From BTQM01 sp036985875 (GTDB taxonomy: Bacteria; Patescibacteriota; Minisyncoccia; Phycocordibacterales; UBA1539): DNA of 34,806 nucleotides. The stretch lies in contig BTQM01000003.1 of NCBI GenBank assembly GCA_036985875.1, positions 1 through 34,806 of the forward strand, written 5' to 3'. Position numbers and translations under genes: made by a program. The notes under the pieces were generated by a model. The model worked only from the letters and a program-made list of their open reading frames with translations. It was not told the origin of the DNA and ran no database searches. Below, in pieces: positions 7,366 through 13,995 of this stretch; within the stretch, counting starts at the first letter, position 1, and each line of letters starts with the position of its first letter.

Positions 7366-8073
7366 ATGTTCATAGGACAAAACAAGAAAAAAGGATTCAC
7401 ATTACTAGAGCTTTTGATCGTTATCTCTATCATCGCCATTTTGGCGGTAATAGTCATTTTGGTATTAAATCCAGGCGAGACGCTCAAAAAAGCTCGGGAT
7501 GTGCAGAGAATGTCGGACATGGCGACTATGAAAACTGCTATCGCGCTTATTTTGACCTCAAGTACAACGCCGTATCTTTCAAGTGGAAACTATGACTGTT
7601 TGACGACAGGCACCAGTACAGCGAAGATCTGGTACAGTTCTGAGGTTGCTTCCCCGACATGTACTGCTGATTTACCGGAGGGTGCGGATGCGGATGGAAC
7701 ATATGCGACGACGGGCGCCGGTTGGTGTAGTGCGGGAGGTACTTCGGGCGCAAGTGATACTGACGGAACGGGATGGATACCGATCAAACTATCATGGCTT
7801 CCTGGCGGCTCGCCACTCTCCAATTTGCCACTTGATCCGATAAATGACATCATTGACAGTATTCCGAGCAGTACCGATAAAGTATATCGTTATACATGCC
7901 AGACGACCGCTGGCTCAGGTAAGCCAAGCACTGTATTTGAGATCAATACAATTTTAGAAAGTGAAGCGTTTACTGTCACTGATAATAAAATGACCAAGGA
8001 CGGGGGCGACAACGACAACTATTACGAAGTAGGTACCAATCTGAAACTTTTACCTACGGATACACAGTTTTAA
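7366..8073 (+). CDS. Type IV pilin, major-type, copy 1
   Basis: A 235-residue prepilin. Leader MFIGQNKKKG, cleavage expected before Phe11 (KKKG^FTLLELLIVISIIAIL), with the conserved Glu at mature position 5 and a 20-residue hydrophobic helix that packs the fibre core. The remaining 190 residues form a Gly/Ser/Thr-rich globular head with four or more cysteines (CLTTGTS, SPTCTADL, GAGWCSAG, YRYTCQ). It is clearly paralogous to the next gene: both share the helix, RKARDVQRMSDMATMK-type sequence, GWIPI/V..WLPG and KDGGDNDNYYEVGT near the end, while the middle differs. Likely a main fibre subunit or one of two alternative pilins. Confidence 0.93.
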   Translation: MFIGQNKKKGFTLLELLIVISIIAILAVIVILVLNPGETLKKARDVQRMSDMATMKTAIALILTSSTTPYLSSGNYDCLTTGTSTAKIWYSSEVASPTCTADLPEGADADGTYATTGAGWCSAGGTSGASDTDGTGWIPIKLSWLPGGSPLSNLPLDPINDIIDSIPSSTDKVYRYTCQTTAGSGKPSTVFEINTILESEAFTVTDNKMTKDGGDNDNYYEVGTNLKLLPTDTQF

Positions 8074-8082
8074 ACATCGTGT

Positions 8083-8170
8083 AACTCACACCTTGTAACG
8101 CGTAACCCGAAACTTGCAACACAAAATCCGCCGTAGGCGGATTTTGTGTTGCAAGTTATGAGGTATTGGT
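8083..8170. repeat. GTAAC-repeat cluster with nested long hairpin
   Basis: Degenerate words (GTGTAACTC, CTTGTAACGCGTAACCC, GAAACTTGCAAC, then GCAAGTTATGAGG, TTGGTTATATGG) flank and merge into the perfect hairpin at 8111-8157, between the two pilin genes. Confidence 0.6.
8111..8157. other. Perfect 22-bp hairpin, GTA triloop, between pilin genes
   Basis: The arm at 8111-8132 (begins AACTTGCAACAC, ends AATCCGCC) is the exact reverse complement of 8136-8157, with loop GTA at 8133-8135. It is the longest perfect stem in the window. On the plus strand it may uncouple transcription of the two pilins, but no T-tract follows. Confidence 0.85.
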
Positions 8171-8177
8171 TATATGG

Positions 8178-8183
8178 TATAAT
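8178..8183 (+). promoter_or_regulatory. -10 box (TGGTATAAT) of second pilin
   Basis: TATAAT with an adjacent TGG, resembling an extended -10, ends 13 bp before the ATG at 8197. It supports 8197 as start over the in-frame ATG at 8146, which lies inside the hairpin. Confidence 0.5.
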
Positions 8184-8196
8184 ATCAACTGTGTTT

Positions 8197-8868
8197 ATGG
8201 TGGAAACTAACGAGAAAAAAGGATTCACACTACTAGAGCTTTTGATCGTGATCTCTATCATCGCCATTTTGGCGGTCATCATCATTTTGATATTAAATCC
8301 CGCTGAAACCTTGAGAAAAGCTCGGGACGTGCAAAGGATGTCTGACATGGCGACTATGAAAATCGCTATCGGGATCATCGTGACGGCGAGCTCAACACCA
8401 TGGCTTAGCGGTACGTCGGGAAACTCACTCTGTTATGGCGGAAGCGGCACGGACTCCATTTGGTACAGTCTTTCAAGTACCGATGGCGTCATTATAGACA
8501 CAACACTAGATGGTGGAACCGGCAGTATTCCTAACTCTGTGCAAGTTACCTCTACAAATCTCAATTTAACCGATGGAAACGGCTGGATACCGGTCAATTT
8601 CGGGTGGCTTCCGGGAAGGTCTCCCATCTCCAACCTTCCTGTTGATCCGATAAACACGATCGGTACTTTGAGTTCCGTGGACAACTACGATCTCGTGTAT
8701 CGCTACGTCTGCAACAGCACAGATACGACATTTGAGATCGATGCGGTATTAGAAAGTATTTCGTTTACATCTAACGACAACAAGATGGCAACTGATGGAG
8801 GAGATAATAGTAATTATTATGAAGTGGGTACGGCGTTGGACATACTGGGAACAGGCGTAAATTTCTAA
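8197..8868 (+). CDS. Type IV pilin, major-type, copy 2
   Basis: A 223-residue prepilin. Leader MVETNEKKG, cleavage before Phe10 (KKG^FTLLELLIVISIIAIL) with Glu at mature position 5. The head shares GNGWIPVNFGWLPG, LPVDPINTIG, DLVYRYVC and DGGDNSNYYEVGT with copy 1, but the mid-region that would face outward differs strongly. The first 60 or so bases after the cleavage-site codon are nearly identical in DNA between the copies, pointing to duplication or continuing gene conversion of the helix. I prefer the ATG at 8197 (promoter just upstream); starting at 8146 would add 17 hydrophobic residues that do not suit a prepilin leader. Confidence 0.92.
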   Translation: MVETNEKKGFTLLELLIVISIIAILAVIIILILNPAETLRKARDVQRMSDMATMKIAIGIIVTASSTPWLSGTSGNSLCYGGSGTDSIWYSLSSTDGVIIDTTLDGGTGSIPNSVQVTSTNLNLTDGNGWIPVNFGWLPGRSPISNLPVDPINTIGTLSSVDNYDLVYRYVCNSTDTTFEIDAVLESISFTSNDNKMATDGGDNSNYYEVGTALDILGTGVNF

Positions 8869-8897
8869 GGCGTATTGAATTTTTTTACGATGACAAT

Positions 8898-9491
8898 ATG
8901 AATTTCTTTCTCAATGTTGTCTTGCCGTGGTTGCCGGTGGTATTTTTTGCCGGTATTTTTTTGTATGTGGCCGTCCGCTACCTCTGGTATCCTAGGCGCA
9001 TCAGATATGTGCCGCTTATTGCCGGTGTCGTATCTTTCCGTATTTTTTACGCTATCTTTCTTTCTGGTACCCAATACTATGTGTGGCTACAGAATGAATT
9101 TACGAAACTTCTCCTGCCTCCGTATCAGCCGATCTCGTACTTCCTGTTCTATTCGTGGGGAAGGTTTTGGTTGAATGCAATGATAATACTTGGTGTGTCG
9201 CTTGTGTTCTGGCTTTTCCTGCGTTCGCTTGCGGTGTGGAAGAAAGATTCTTTTCGGAAGAGTGAGGCGGGACTGGGGCTCCTTATGGCGCTTATTGTTG
9301 GATGGCCTCATGTGGTCATATTCGTGCCCCTCTCTTTTGTTCTTGCGGCTATTATCTCTCTTGCCCGCCTTATCTTTTTTGGAAAAAGCTCCGTCACACT
9401 TGGTACCTCGTTTCTTCTTGCGGCGCTCATTCTTTTTGTGTGGGGAGACGGACTCATAGAATTGTTCAATCTGGGGGTTTTGAGGATATAA
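8898..9491 (+). CDS. Polytopic membrane protein, possibly degenerate prepilin-peptidase-like
   Basis: A 197-residue protein with about five hydrophobic segments (roughly 7-28, 38-56, 90-110, 128-157 and 165-190). I do not recognise a family with confidence. The C-terminal 75 residues have the spacing and flavour of A24 prepilin peptidases: GLGLLMALIVGWPHVVIF, a Leu/Ala-rich helix, then SFLLAALILFVWGDGLI. At the position of the GxGD aspartate there is Glu123 (RKSE), and the first catalytic-Asp region appears as VRYLWYPRRIRYVPL without an acidic residue. If the likeness is real it is probably not an active protease. It sits between the pilins and pilB, so a pilus-assembly role is likely; an unrelated membrane protein is equally possible. 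Confidence 0.55.
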   Translation: MNFFLNVVLPWLPVVFFAGIFLYVAVRYLWYPRRIRYVPLIAGVVSFRIFYAIFLSGTQYYVWLQNEFTKLLLPPYQPISYFLFYSWGRFWLNAMIILGVSLVFWLFLRSLAVWKKDSFRKSEAGLGLLMALIVGWPHVVIFVPLSFVLAAIISLARLIFFGKSSVTLGTSFLLAALILFVWGDGLIELFNLGVLRI

Positions 9492-9494
9492 TCC

Positions 9495-9567
9495 ACAACT
9501 TATAACGTAGAGCTTCGCCCCCGGCGAAGCTCTCTCGGGTTACACGTTACAAGTTATAAGTTATAAT
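9495..9567. repeat. Nested palindrome of GTAAC repeats before pilB
   Basis: The inner stem AGAGCTTCGCC (9509-9519) pairs with GGCGAAGCTCT (9523-9533) around a CCC triloop. Outer arms AACTTATAACGT (9497-9508) and ACGTTACAAGTT (9544-9555) pair with one mismatch. A further TATAAGTTATAAT copy provides the -10 box of pilB. Confidence 0.75.
9562..9567 (+). promoter_or_regulatory. -10 box of pilB, embedded in the repeat
   Basis: TATAAT directly abuts the ATG at 9568 and ends 6 bp before a second in-frame ATG at 9574. Leaderless initiation would therefore favour 9574. Confidence 0.45.
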
Positions 9568-11286
9568 ATGCTTATGCATATAACTTCCGAAAGATTTCAA
9601 AAGATATTGCTTGATTCTGACATGGTGGATGAGCAAACATTCGCTGATGTACAAAAAGAGGCGCAGCGCTTGAGCCAAACGGTGGAGGACGTTTTGGTGG
9701 GGAGGAAAATAATCACCGAGAAATATTTGGCGGAACTTTTGGGGCCGTACTTTGATGTGCCGTTCGTAGACTTGGGGCATGAGAAAGTTCCTCACGACAC
9801 ACTAGAGCTTGTTTCCGAATCTTACGCTAAGTCTCATCGACTCGTGGTGTTCAAATGGGACGAGAGGAAGAGGATCGCGCATGTAGCGATGTATGACCCC
9901 TTAGACATGGAGACGATAGAGTTTCTGCGTGCCAAGCTCCGCGCATGGGTGGAGCCGTATCTTACGACCGATACAAGTCTCCGATTCGTTCTGCGGCAAT
10001 ACAAGCGCGAGATCGGAAAAGAGTTTAGTGAAATTATTTCAGAGAACGTTAAGAAATCCCTGACGCTTACAGGAGAACCGAACCTTGCAAAAGTTGCCGC
10101 GGCAGTGCCCATCATCACCATTCTGGACAGTATTTTTGAGCACGCAGCCGCTCTAAACGCCTCCGACATTCATTTTGAGCCGATGGAAAAAGAAGTTTTG
10201 ATCAGATACCGAATTGACGGGATATTGCACGAGATGCTTTCTCTCCCGAAAGCTATCGCCCCTATTTTGGTGGCGCGGATAAAAATCCTTGCCAATCTTC
10301 AGATAGACGAGCATCGCATCCCACAAGATGGCCGCTTTAGGTTTGAACTGCCCGATGGCGGCAAGATTGACGTTCGAGTCAACGTTATGCCGGTATTCCA
10401 CGGAGAGAAGGTGGAGGCGCGGCTTTTGAAAAGCGCCGCCCGCCCGCTTTCTTTAAGAGAACTGGGTCTCTCAAAAGACAGCGTCAAGATCATGATGTCG
10501 GAGATCAAAAAGCCGCACGGTATGATATTGGCCACGGGCCCCACGGGGCATGGAAAAACCACGACGCTCTATGCCATATTGCATATATTGAATCGTCCGG
10601 AGGTAAACATCACCACCATCGAAGATCCCATTGAATATCAAATTTCCCGCATTAATCAAACGCAAGTGAATGTGAAAGCGGGTATCACTTTTGCAAACGG
10701 ATTGAGGTCACTCTTGAGGCAGAACCCCGATATAATGATGATCGGGGAAATAAGAGACGCGGAAACGGTAGACATTGCGATCCATTCGGCCTTGACGGGG
10801 CACCTAGTGCTCTCGTCGCTCCACACCAATGATGCTCCCTCTGCCTTGCCGCGGCTTTTGGATATGGGAGCTCCCGCTTTCCTGCTTTCTTCCACGGTCA
10901 ATGTTGTGATCGCCCAGCGCCTTGTCCGCCGCATTTGCAACGCCTGCATTGAGTCGTATCGGATATCTCCAGAGATACAGCGGCTCATTAAAGCGCAGAT
11001 AAAGCTTGTTGGTGATGAACATATCAAAACGATTCCCACTACGCTTTTCAGAGGAAAGGGCTGTAAGATTTGTGGAGAGAGTGGTTTTTCCGGACAGATA
11101 GGCATTTTTGAGATATTGGAAGTGACGGACAAGATCAAGACGCTTGTTTTACGCCAGGCCACCGCTGGTGAGATCAGGAAAGTGGCTGTGGGCGAGGGGA
11201 TGCATACAATGTTTGAAGATGGTTTGCAAAAAGTGCAGCAAGGCATTACCACCATTGAAGAAGTCCTGCGGGTGGTAAGGGAGTGA
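9568..11286 (+). CDS. pilB: Type IV pilus assembly ATPase PilB
   Basis: A 572-residue GspE/PilB-family ATPase that powers pilus extension from the cytoplasmic face. The N-terminal MshEN-like region (about 1-150) precedes the core: Walker A GPTGHGKTTT (324-333, with His where Ser is common), Asp box IEDPIEY (351-357), Walker B DIMMIGEIRD (388-397) and His box GHLVLSSLHTND (411-422). A zinc site is formed by CNAC (457-460) and CKIC (499-502), typical of PilB and absent from the retraction ATPase PilT. The ATG at 9574 may be the true start (two residues shorter), given the -10 position. pilC follows 65 bp on; the gap contains more repeats. Confidence 0.97.
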   Translation: MLMHITSERFQKILLDSDMVDEQTFADVQKEAQRLSQTVEDVLVGRKIITEKYLAELLGPYFDVPFVDLGHEKVPHDTLELVSESYAKSHRLVVFKWDERKRIAHVAMYDPLDMETIEFLRAKLRAWVEPYLTTDTSLRFVLRQYKREIGKEFSEIISENVKKSLTLTGEPNLAKVAAAVPIITILDSIFEHAAALNASDIHFEPMEKEVLIRYRIDGILHEMLSLPKAIAPILVARIKILANLQIDEHRIPQDGRFRFELPDGGKIDVRVNVMPVFHGEKVEARLLKSAARPLSLRELGLSKDSVKIMMSEIKKPHGMILATGPTGHGKTTTLYAILHILNRPEVNITTIEDPIEYQISRINQTQVNVKAGITFANGLRSLLRQNPDIMMIGEIRDAETVDIAIHSALTGHLVLSSLHTNDAPSALPRLLDMGAPAFLLSSTVNVVIAQRLVRRICNACIESYRISPEIQRLIKAQIKLVGDEHIKTIPTTLFRGKGCKICGESGFSGQIGIFEILEVTDKIKTLVLRQATAGEIRKVAVGEGMHTMFEDGLQKVQQGITTIEEVLRVVRE

Positions 11287-11360
11287 TCTTGTAACATACA
11301 GGTTGCAGAGGGTTATATATTATAAAGATTGAGTTACAAGTTATTGGTTATATGTTATTT
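11287..11360. repeat. GTAAC-repeat cluster, pilB-pilC gap
   Basis: Words CTTGTAACATACAGG, GGTTATATATTATAAAG, GAGTTACAAGTTATTGG and GGTTATATGTTATT fill the gap and run into the pilC start codon at 11352. Confidence 0.6.
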
Positions 11361-12560
11361 ATCTACGAAGCGACAGACAAGGATGGCGCTCTAGTCAGAG
11401 GGGAGCACCATGCCCGAAATAAAAGAGAAGTAGTGGAGCGTCTAAAGAAACAGGGATTCATCCCCGTTTCCGTGAAAGAAAAAGGGAAGCTGTATATTCA
11501 GAAGATAGGAGGAATTGGGGGGCGTGTCACGGCAATGGATAGAATAGCGCTTGTGCGCAATCTCGCGACAACTATCAAGGCGGGGGTTAGCATATTGGAG
11601 GCGGTGGAAATTTTGATCGCCGATACGCCCAAGGGGATCATGAGAAAAATTCTTGTAAGTGCCAGGGCGGGTTTGCAGAACGGACAGCCGCTCTCTTCGG
11701 TGTTTGAGGCGTACAAGAAGCATTTTCCACCCGTTTTTGTGGGTATGGTGCGTGCGGGCGAGGCGTCCGGGCAGTTGAGCAGGGTCTTGGATGAGTTGGC
11801 GCGCCACCTCGCGAAGGAGTACAATCTGGTCCGCAAGATGCGCTCGGCGCTAGCGTATCCGGTGATCTTGCTAGTGGGCTCAACTGCCGTTGTGGTGCTT
11901 CTTCTGGTATTCATACTGCCGCGTTTGGCAAAGACATTTGCGTCCGCAGGTACGGAACTTCCGGGTCTGACCGTTTTTTTGATAGGGGTTGGGAACGTGT
12001 TGAGCTACAGTCTCCTTCTTGATCTTTTTGTATTGGGAGTGGTCGTTTGGTTTTTTGTCTATGCCCGCAGAATGCCGTGGGGCAGCGCGCTTGTGAATGC
12101 GATAATGTTTCACTTGCCCATTGCTCGGGACTTGGTTAAAAAAATAGCTCTTGTGCGGTTTTCACGCACCTTCGGGAATATTATTGGAAGCGGCATCCCG
12201 ATTCTTGAGGCGTTGGAGCTCTCGGCTGAAGCGGTGGGGAATAATTATTACAAAACCGCTCTCCTGAAAACAAAAGAGGAAGTCAAGAACGGTGTTTCTT
12301 TTTCTGAAGCATTGCGAAAATATCCTCACCTCTTCCCGCGCATGTTTGTGAGTATGGTTGCCGTGGGGGAGAAAACGGGAACGCTTGAGAATATCTTTAA
12401 AAACTTCGCTGATTTTTATGAGGAGGGAGTGGACGCCACCTTGAAGGACTTGACAACGTTTTTGGAACCGCTCCTTTTGGCTTTAATGGGAGTGGTAATC
12501 GGTGTTATTGCCATTTCTGTTCTATTGCCGATTTATCAGCTAGTCGGAAGCCTTGTTTAA
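11352..12560 (+). CDS. pilC: Type IV pilus inner-membrane platform protein PilC
   Basis: A 402-residue PilC/GspF-family protein. After an N-terminal EATDKDGALVRGE segment, two T2SSF repeats lie at about 63-190 and 265-395, each with a large cytoplasmic helical bundle and a membrane segment: MVRAGEASGQL in the first, MVAVGEKTGTLENIF in the second, as expected for the family. Transmembrane helices at about 168-192, 212-238 and 370-396. It is the membrane platform onto which PilB acts during pilin polymerisation. Full length compared with the usual 400 or so residues. The ATG lies inside the repeat cluster, with no obvious ribosome site. Confidence 0.97.
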   Translation: MLFIYEATDKDGALVRGEHHARNKREVVERLKKQGFIPVSVKEKGKLYIQKIGGIGGRVTAMDRIALVRNLATTIKAGVSILEAVEILIADTPKGIMRKILVSARAGLQNGQPLSSVFEAYKKHFPPVFVGMVRAGEASGQLSRVLDELARHLAKEYNLVRKMRSALAYPVILLVGSTAVVVLLLVFILPRLAKTFASAGTELPGLTVFLIGVGNVLSYSLLLDLFVLGVVVWFFVYARRMPWGSALVNAIMFHLPIARDLVKKIALVRFSRTFGNIIGSGIPILEALELSAEAVGNNYYKTALLKTKEEVKNGVSFSEALRKYPHLFPRMFVSMVAVGEKTGTLENIFKNFADFYEEGVDATLKDLTTFLEPLLLALMGVVIGVIAISVLLPIYQLVGSLV

Positions 12561-12574
12561 ATAAGTATCGCGTG

Positions 12575-12601
12575 GTTTGTCTTTTGCGGCAAAAGGCAAA
12601 C
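12575..12601. other. 12-bp hairpin, CGG triloop, after pilC
   Basis: GTTTGTCTTTTG (12575-12586) pairs with CAAAAGGCAAAC (12590-12601), with one T/G wobble, around CGG. It lies between pilC and the minor pseudopilin operon; no T-tract follows. Confidence 0.65.
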
Positions 12602-12635
12602 AAGAGAGTGCTCTACGCGTACCCGCCATAAGTAA

Positions 12636-12661
12636 TTATGTTATCAGTTATAAGTTATAAG
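12636..12661. repeat. Repeat copy overlapping pseudopilin start codon
   Basis: ATGTTATCAGTTATAAGTTATAAG is two TTATAAG-type words. Here the repeat is coding: it supplies the start codon and the prepilin leader residues LSVISYK. Confidence 0.6.
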
Positions 12662-13099
12662 CGGGGCATTACTTTTTTGGAGATTCTTCTTGTGGTAGCG
12701 ATACTTTCCATCCTAGTTTCCATAGGAAGTGCTTCTTATCGGAATTACATAAAGAGCGTTGAACTTGACGGCGTGACGAAGGGCATTATTTTTGATCTTC
12801 GGCAAGCGCGCGCCAAAGCGATGAGCGGCGAAGAGAGGAGTCGTTGGGGGGTGCATCTTGTCAATGGCACCGATGACTATTACGAGTTGTTTCTCACGGA
12901 AAGCGATTACGCGAGCGCCACGGTGACGGCGACGACGTTTCTTTCCGGCGGGATAGCGTTTTCCACGCCCGGCGAGGGAGTCACAAAAGATGTCGTTTTT
13001 TTCAAGATAAGCGGCACCACTACGTCTGAGACTGTGGGGCTAACGTTTGAAGGGGAGACGAGAACGATTACCGTAACAAGCGAAGGCGTGGTGTATTAG
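12638..13099 (+). CDS. Minor pseudopilin, FimT/GspH-like
   Basis: A 153-residue prepilin. Leader MLSVISYKRG, cleavage before Ile11 (KRG^ITFLEILLVVAILSIL), Glu at mature position 5. The helix is followed by DLRQARAKAMSGEERSRWGVHL, a GspH/FimT hallmark (the DLRxARxxA segment plus a downstream WGV strand), then a beta-rich head ending TITVTSEGVVY. FimT/FimU-type subunits prime pilus assembly together with the V-W-X subunits. First gene of the minor-pilin group. The leader is encoded by the TTATAAG repeat, so it seems to have been built from it. Confidence 0.88.
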   Translation: MLSVISYKRGITFLEILLVVAILSILVSIGSASYRNYIKSVELDGVTKGIIFDLRQARAKAMSGEERSRWGVHLVNGTDDYYELFLTESDYASATVTATTFLSGGIAFSTPGEGVTKDVVFFKISGTTTSETVGLTFEGETRTITVTSEGVVY

Positions 13100-13218
13100 G
13101 AATCTTGTAACATAGAACTTGTAACTTATGATACACAACCGACAACCAACAAAATTTATTTGCCGCGAGCCTGCCAATAGTCAGGCAGGTTATACGTTAC
13201 AAGCTACACGTTATAAGA
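13100..13218. repeat. GTAAC cluster plus 90-bp leader element, copy A
   Basis: CTTGTAACATAGAACTTG leads into an element beginning at the ATG at 13128. Its first 37 bases match the element at 19536 exactly, and about 80 of 90 bases match overall. It contains a partial inverted repeat (CCTGCC...GGCAGG) and ends in GTTATACGTTACAAG, CACGTTATAAG. The whole element is in frame with the following pseudopilin. Confidence 0.8.
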
Positions 13219-13850
13219 GAAGCAGGGGTCAAATACTAGTTGAGACTTTGCTGGCAATCTTTATCGCGGCGCTTGTTGTGCCGCTTGTGGCGCAAATGTT
13301 GTTTACAGGCCTTGAAGGAAGCCGCATTGTCGGACAGCGTGATGGTGCATCGGAGCTTGGGCGGGAAGTGTTTGAAGCGGTAAAGAGCACCGCTTTTGAG
13401 AGATGGCTTGATGTGTACCGGCCGCCGGATGGCACCGGCGATCCTGTTACAAGCAAAGGCGTTTCCAATCACTACTACCCCTCCTTGCAAAACGGTAAAT
13501 GGACGATACTTTCGGGGGACGAGACGGTTGTGGTAGGCGACATTTCCTACACGCGCTACTTCACCATTGACAACGTAAGCCGCGATCCTGCGACTCGCGA
13601 CATTGAGTCTTCTTACACGCTCGCGAACGACGACCCGTCCACGCAAAAGATCACAGTGACGGTAAGCCGGGGGAATAACGAATCCCTCTCGTGGAGCGAA
13701 TACCTCCTGCGGTGGAGAAACAAGATTTGTTATCAGACCGACTGGAGCGGAACCGGCTCCGGCACCACCATCTGCCCCACCACTTTATATGAGAGCGAAA
13801 CCGACACAGATTTTTCCGTCTCCGGCAGTCTAAAAATCACTCCGCTTTAA
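13128..13850 (+). CDS. Minor pseudopilin, PilV/GspI-like, with repeat-derived leader
   Basis: A 240-residue prepilin with a 34-residue leader ending YKRSRG, cleavage before Gln35 (RG^QILVETLLAIFIAALVV), Glu at mature position 5. The head carries RIVGQRDGASELGREVFEAVKS and a beta-rich end with two cysteines (CYQTD, TICPTT). By order (after FimT-like, before PilW-like) it takes the PilV slot. No alternative in-frame ATG exists between 13128 and the helix, so the long leader encoded by the repeat element must be translated unless a non-standard start is used. Typical prepilin leaders are much shorter (6-25 residues). Confidence 0.85.
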   Translation: MIHNRQPTKFICREPANSQAGYTLQATRYKRSRGQILVETLLAIFIAALVVPLVAQMLFTGLEGSRIVGQRDGASELGREVFEAVKSTAFERWLDVYRPPDGTGDPVTSKGVSNHYYPSLQNGKWTILSGDETVVVGDISYTRYFTIDNVSRDPATRDIESSYTLANDDPSTQKITVTVSRGNNESLSWSEYLLRWRNKICYQTDWSGTGSGTTICPTTLYESETDTDFSVSGSLKITPL

Positions 13851-13863
13851 TTTGCTTTTTATC

Positions 13864-13892
13864 TTCAACACCCTTTGTTAAAGGATGTTGAA
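13864..13892. other. Hairpin with GTT triloop before the giant surface gene
   Basis: TTCAACACCCTTT (13864-13876) and AAAGGATGTTGAA (13880-13892) pair over 12 of 13 positions around GTT. A possible promoter (TTGTTA 13875-13880, TACAAT 13897-13902, 16-bp spacer) overlaps it. Two tiny ORFs of 8 and 5 codons (starting 13908 and 13921) lie between it and the gene and are probably not significant. Confidence 0.55.
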
Positions 13893-13995
13893 CCCGTACA
13901 ATAATACATGAGGAGACAATATGCTAAAGCCTAAATAACCGCTACTTTCAGTACAAAGTGATCCTGAAAAACGATGATTAATTTATCTGAAAAAG

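Noticed and set aside
13908..13938. Tiny ORFs (8 and 5 codons) before the giant gene, one with AGGAG upstream
   Set aside because: Too short to judge and no supporting pattern; mentioned only as part of the leader region.
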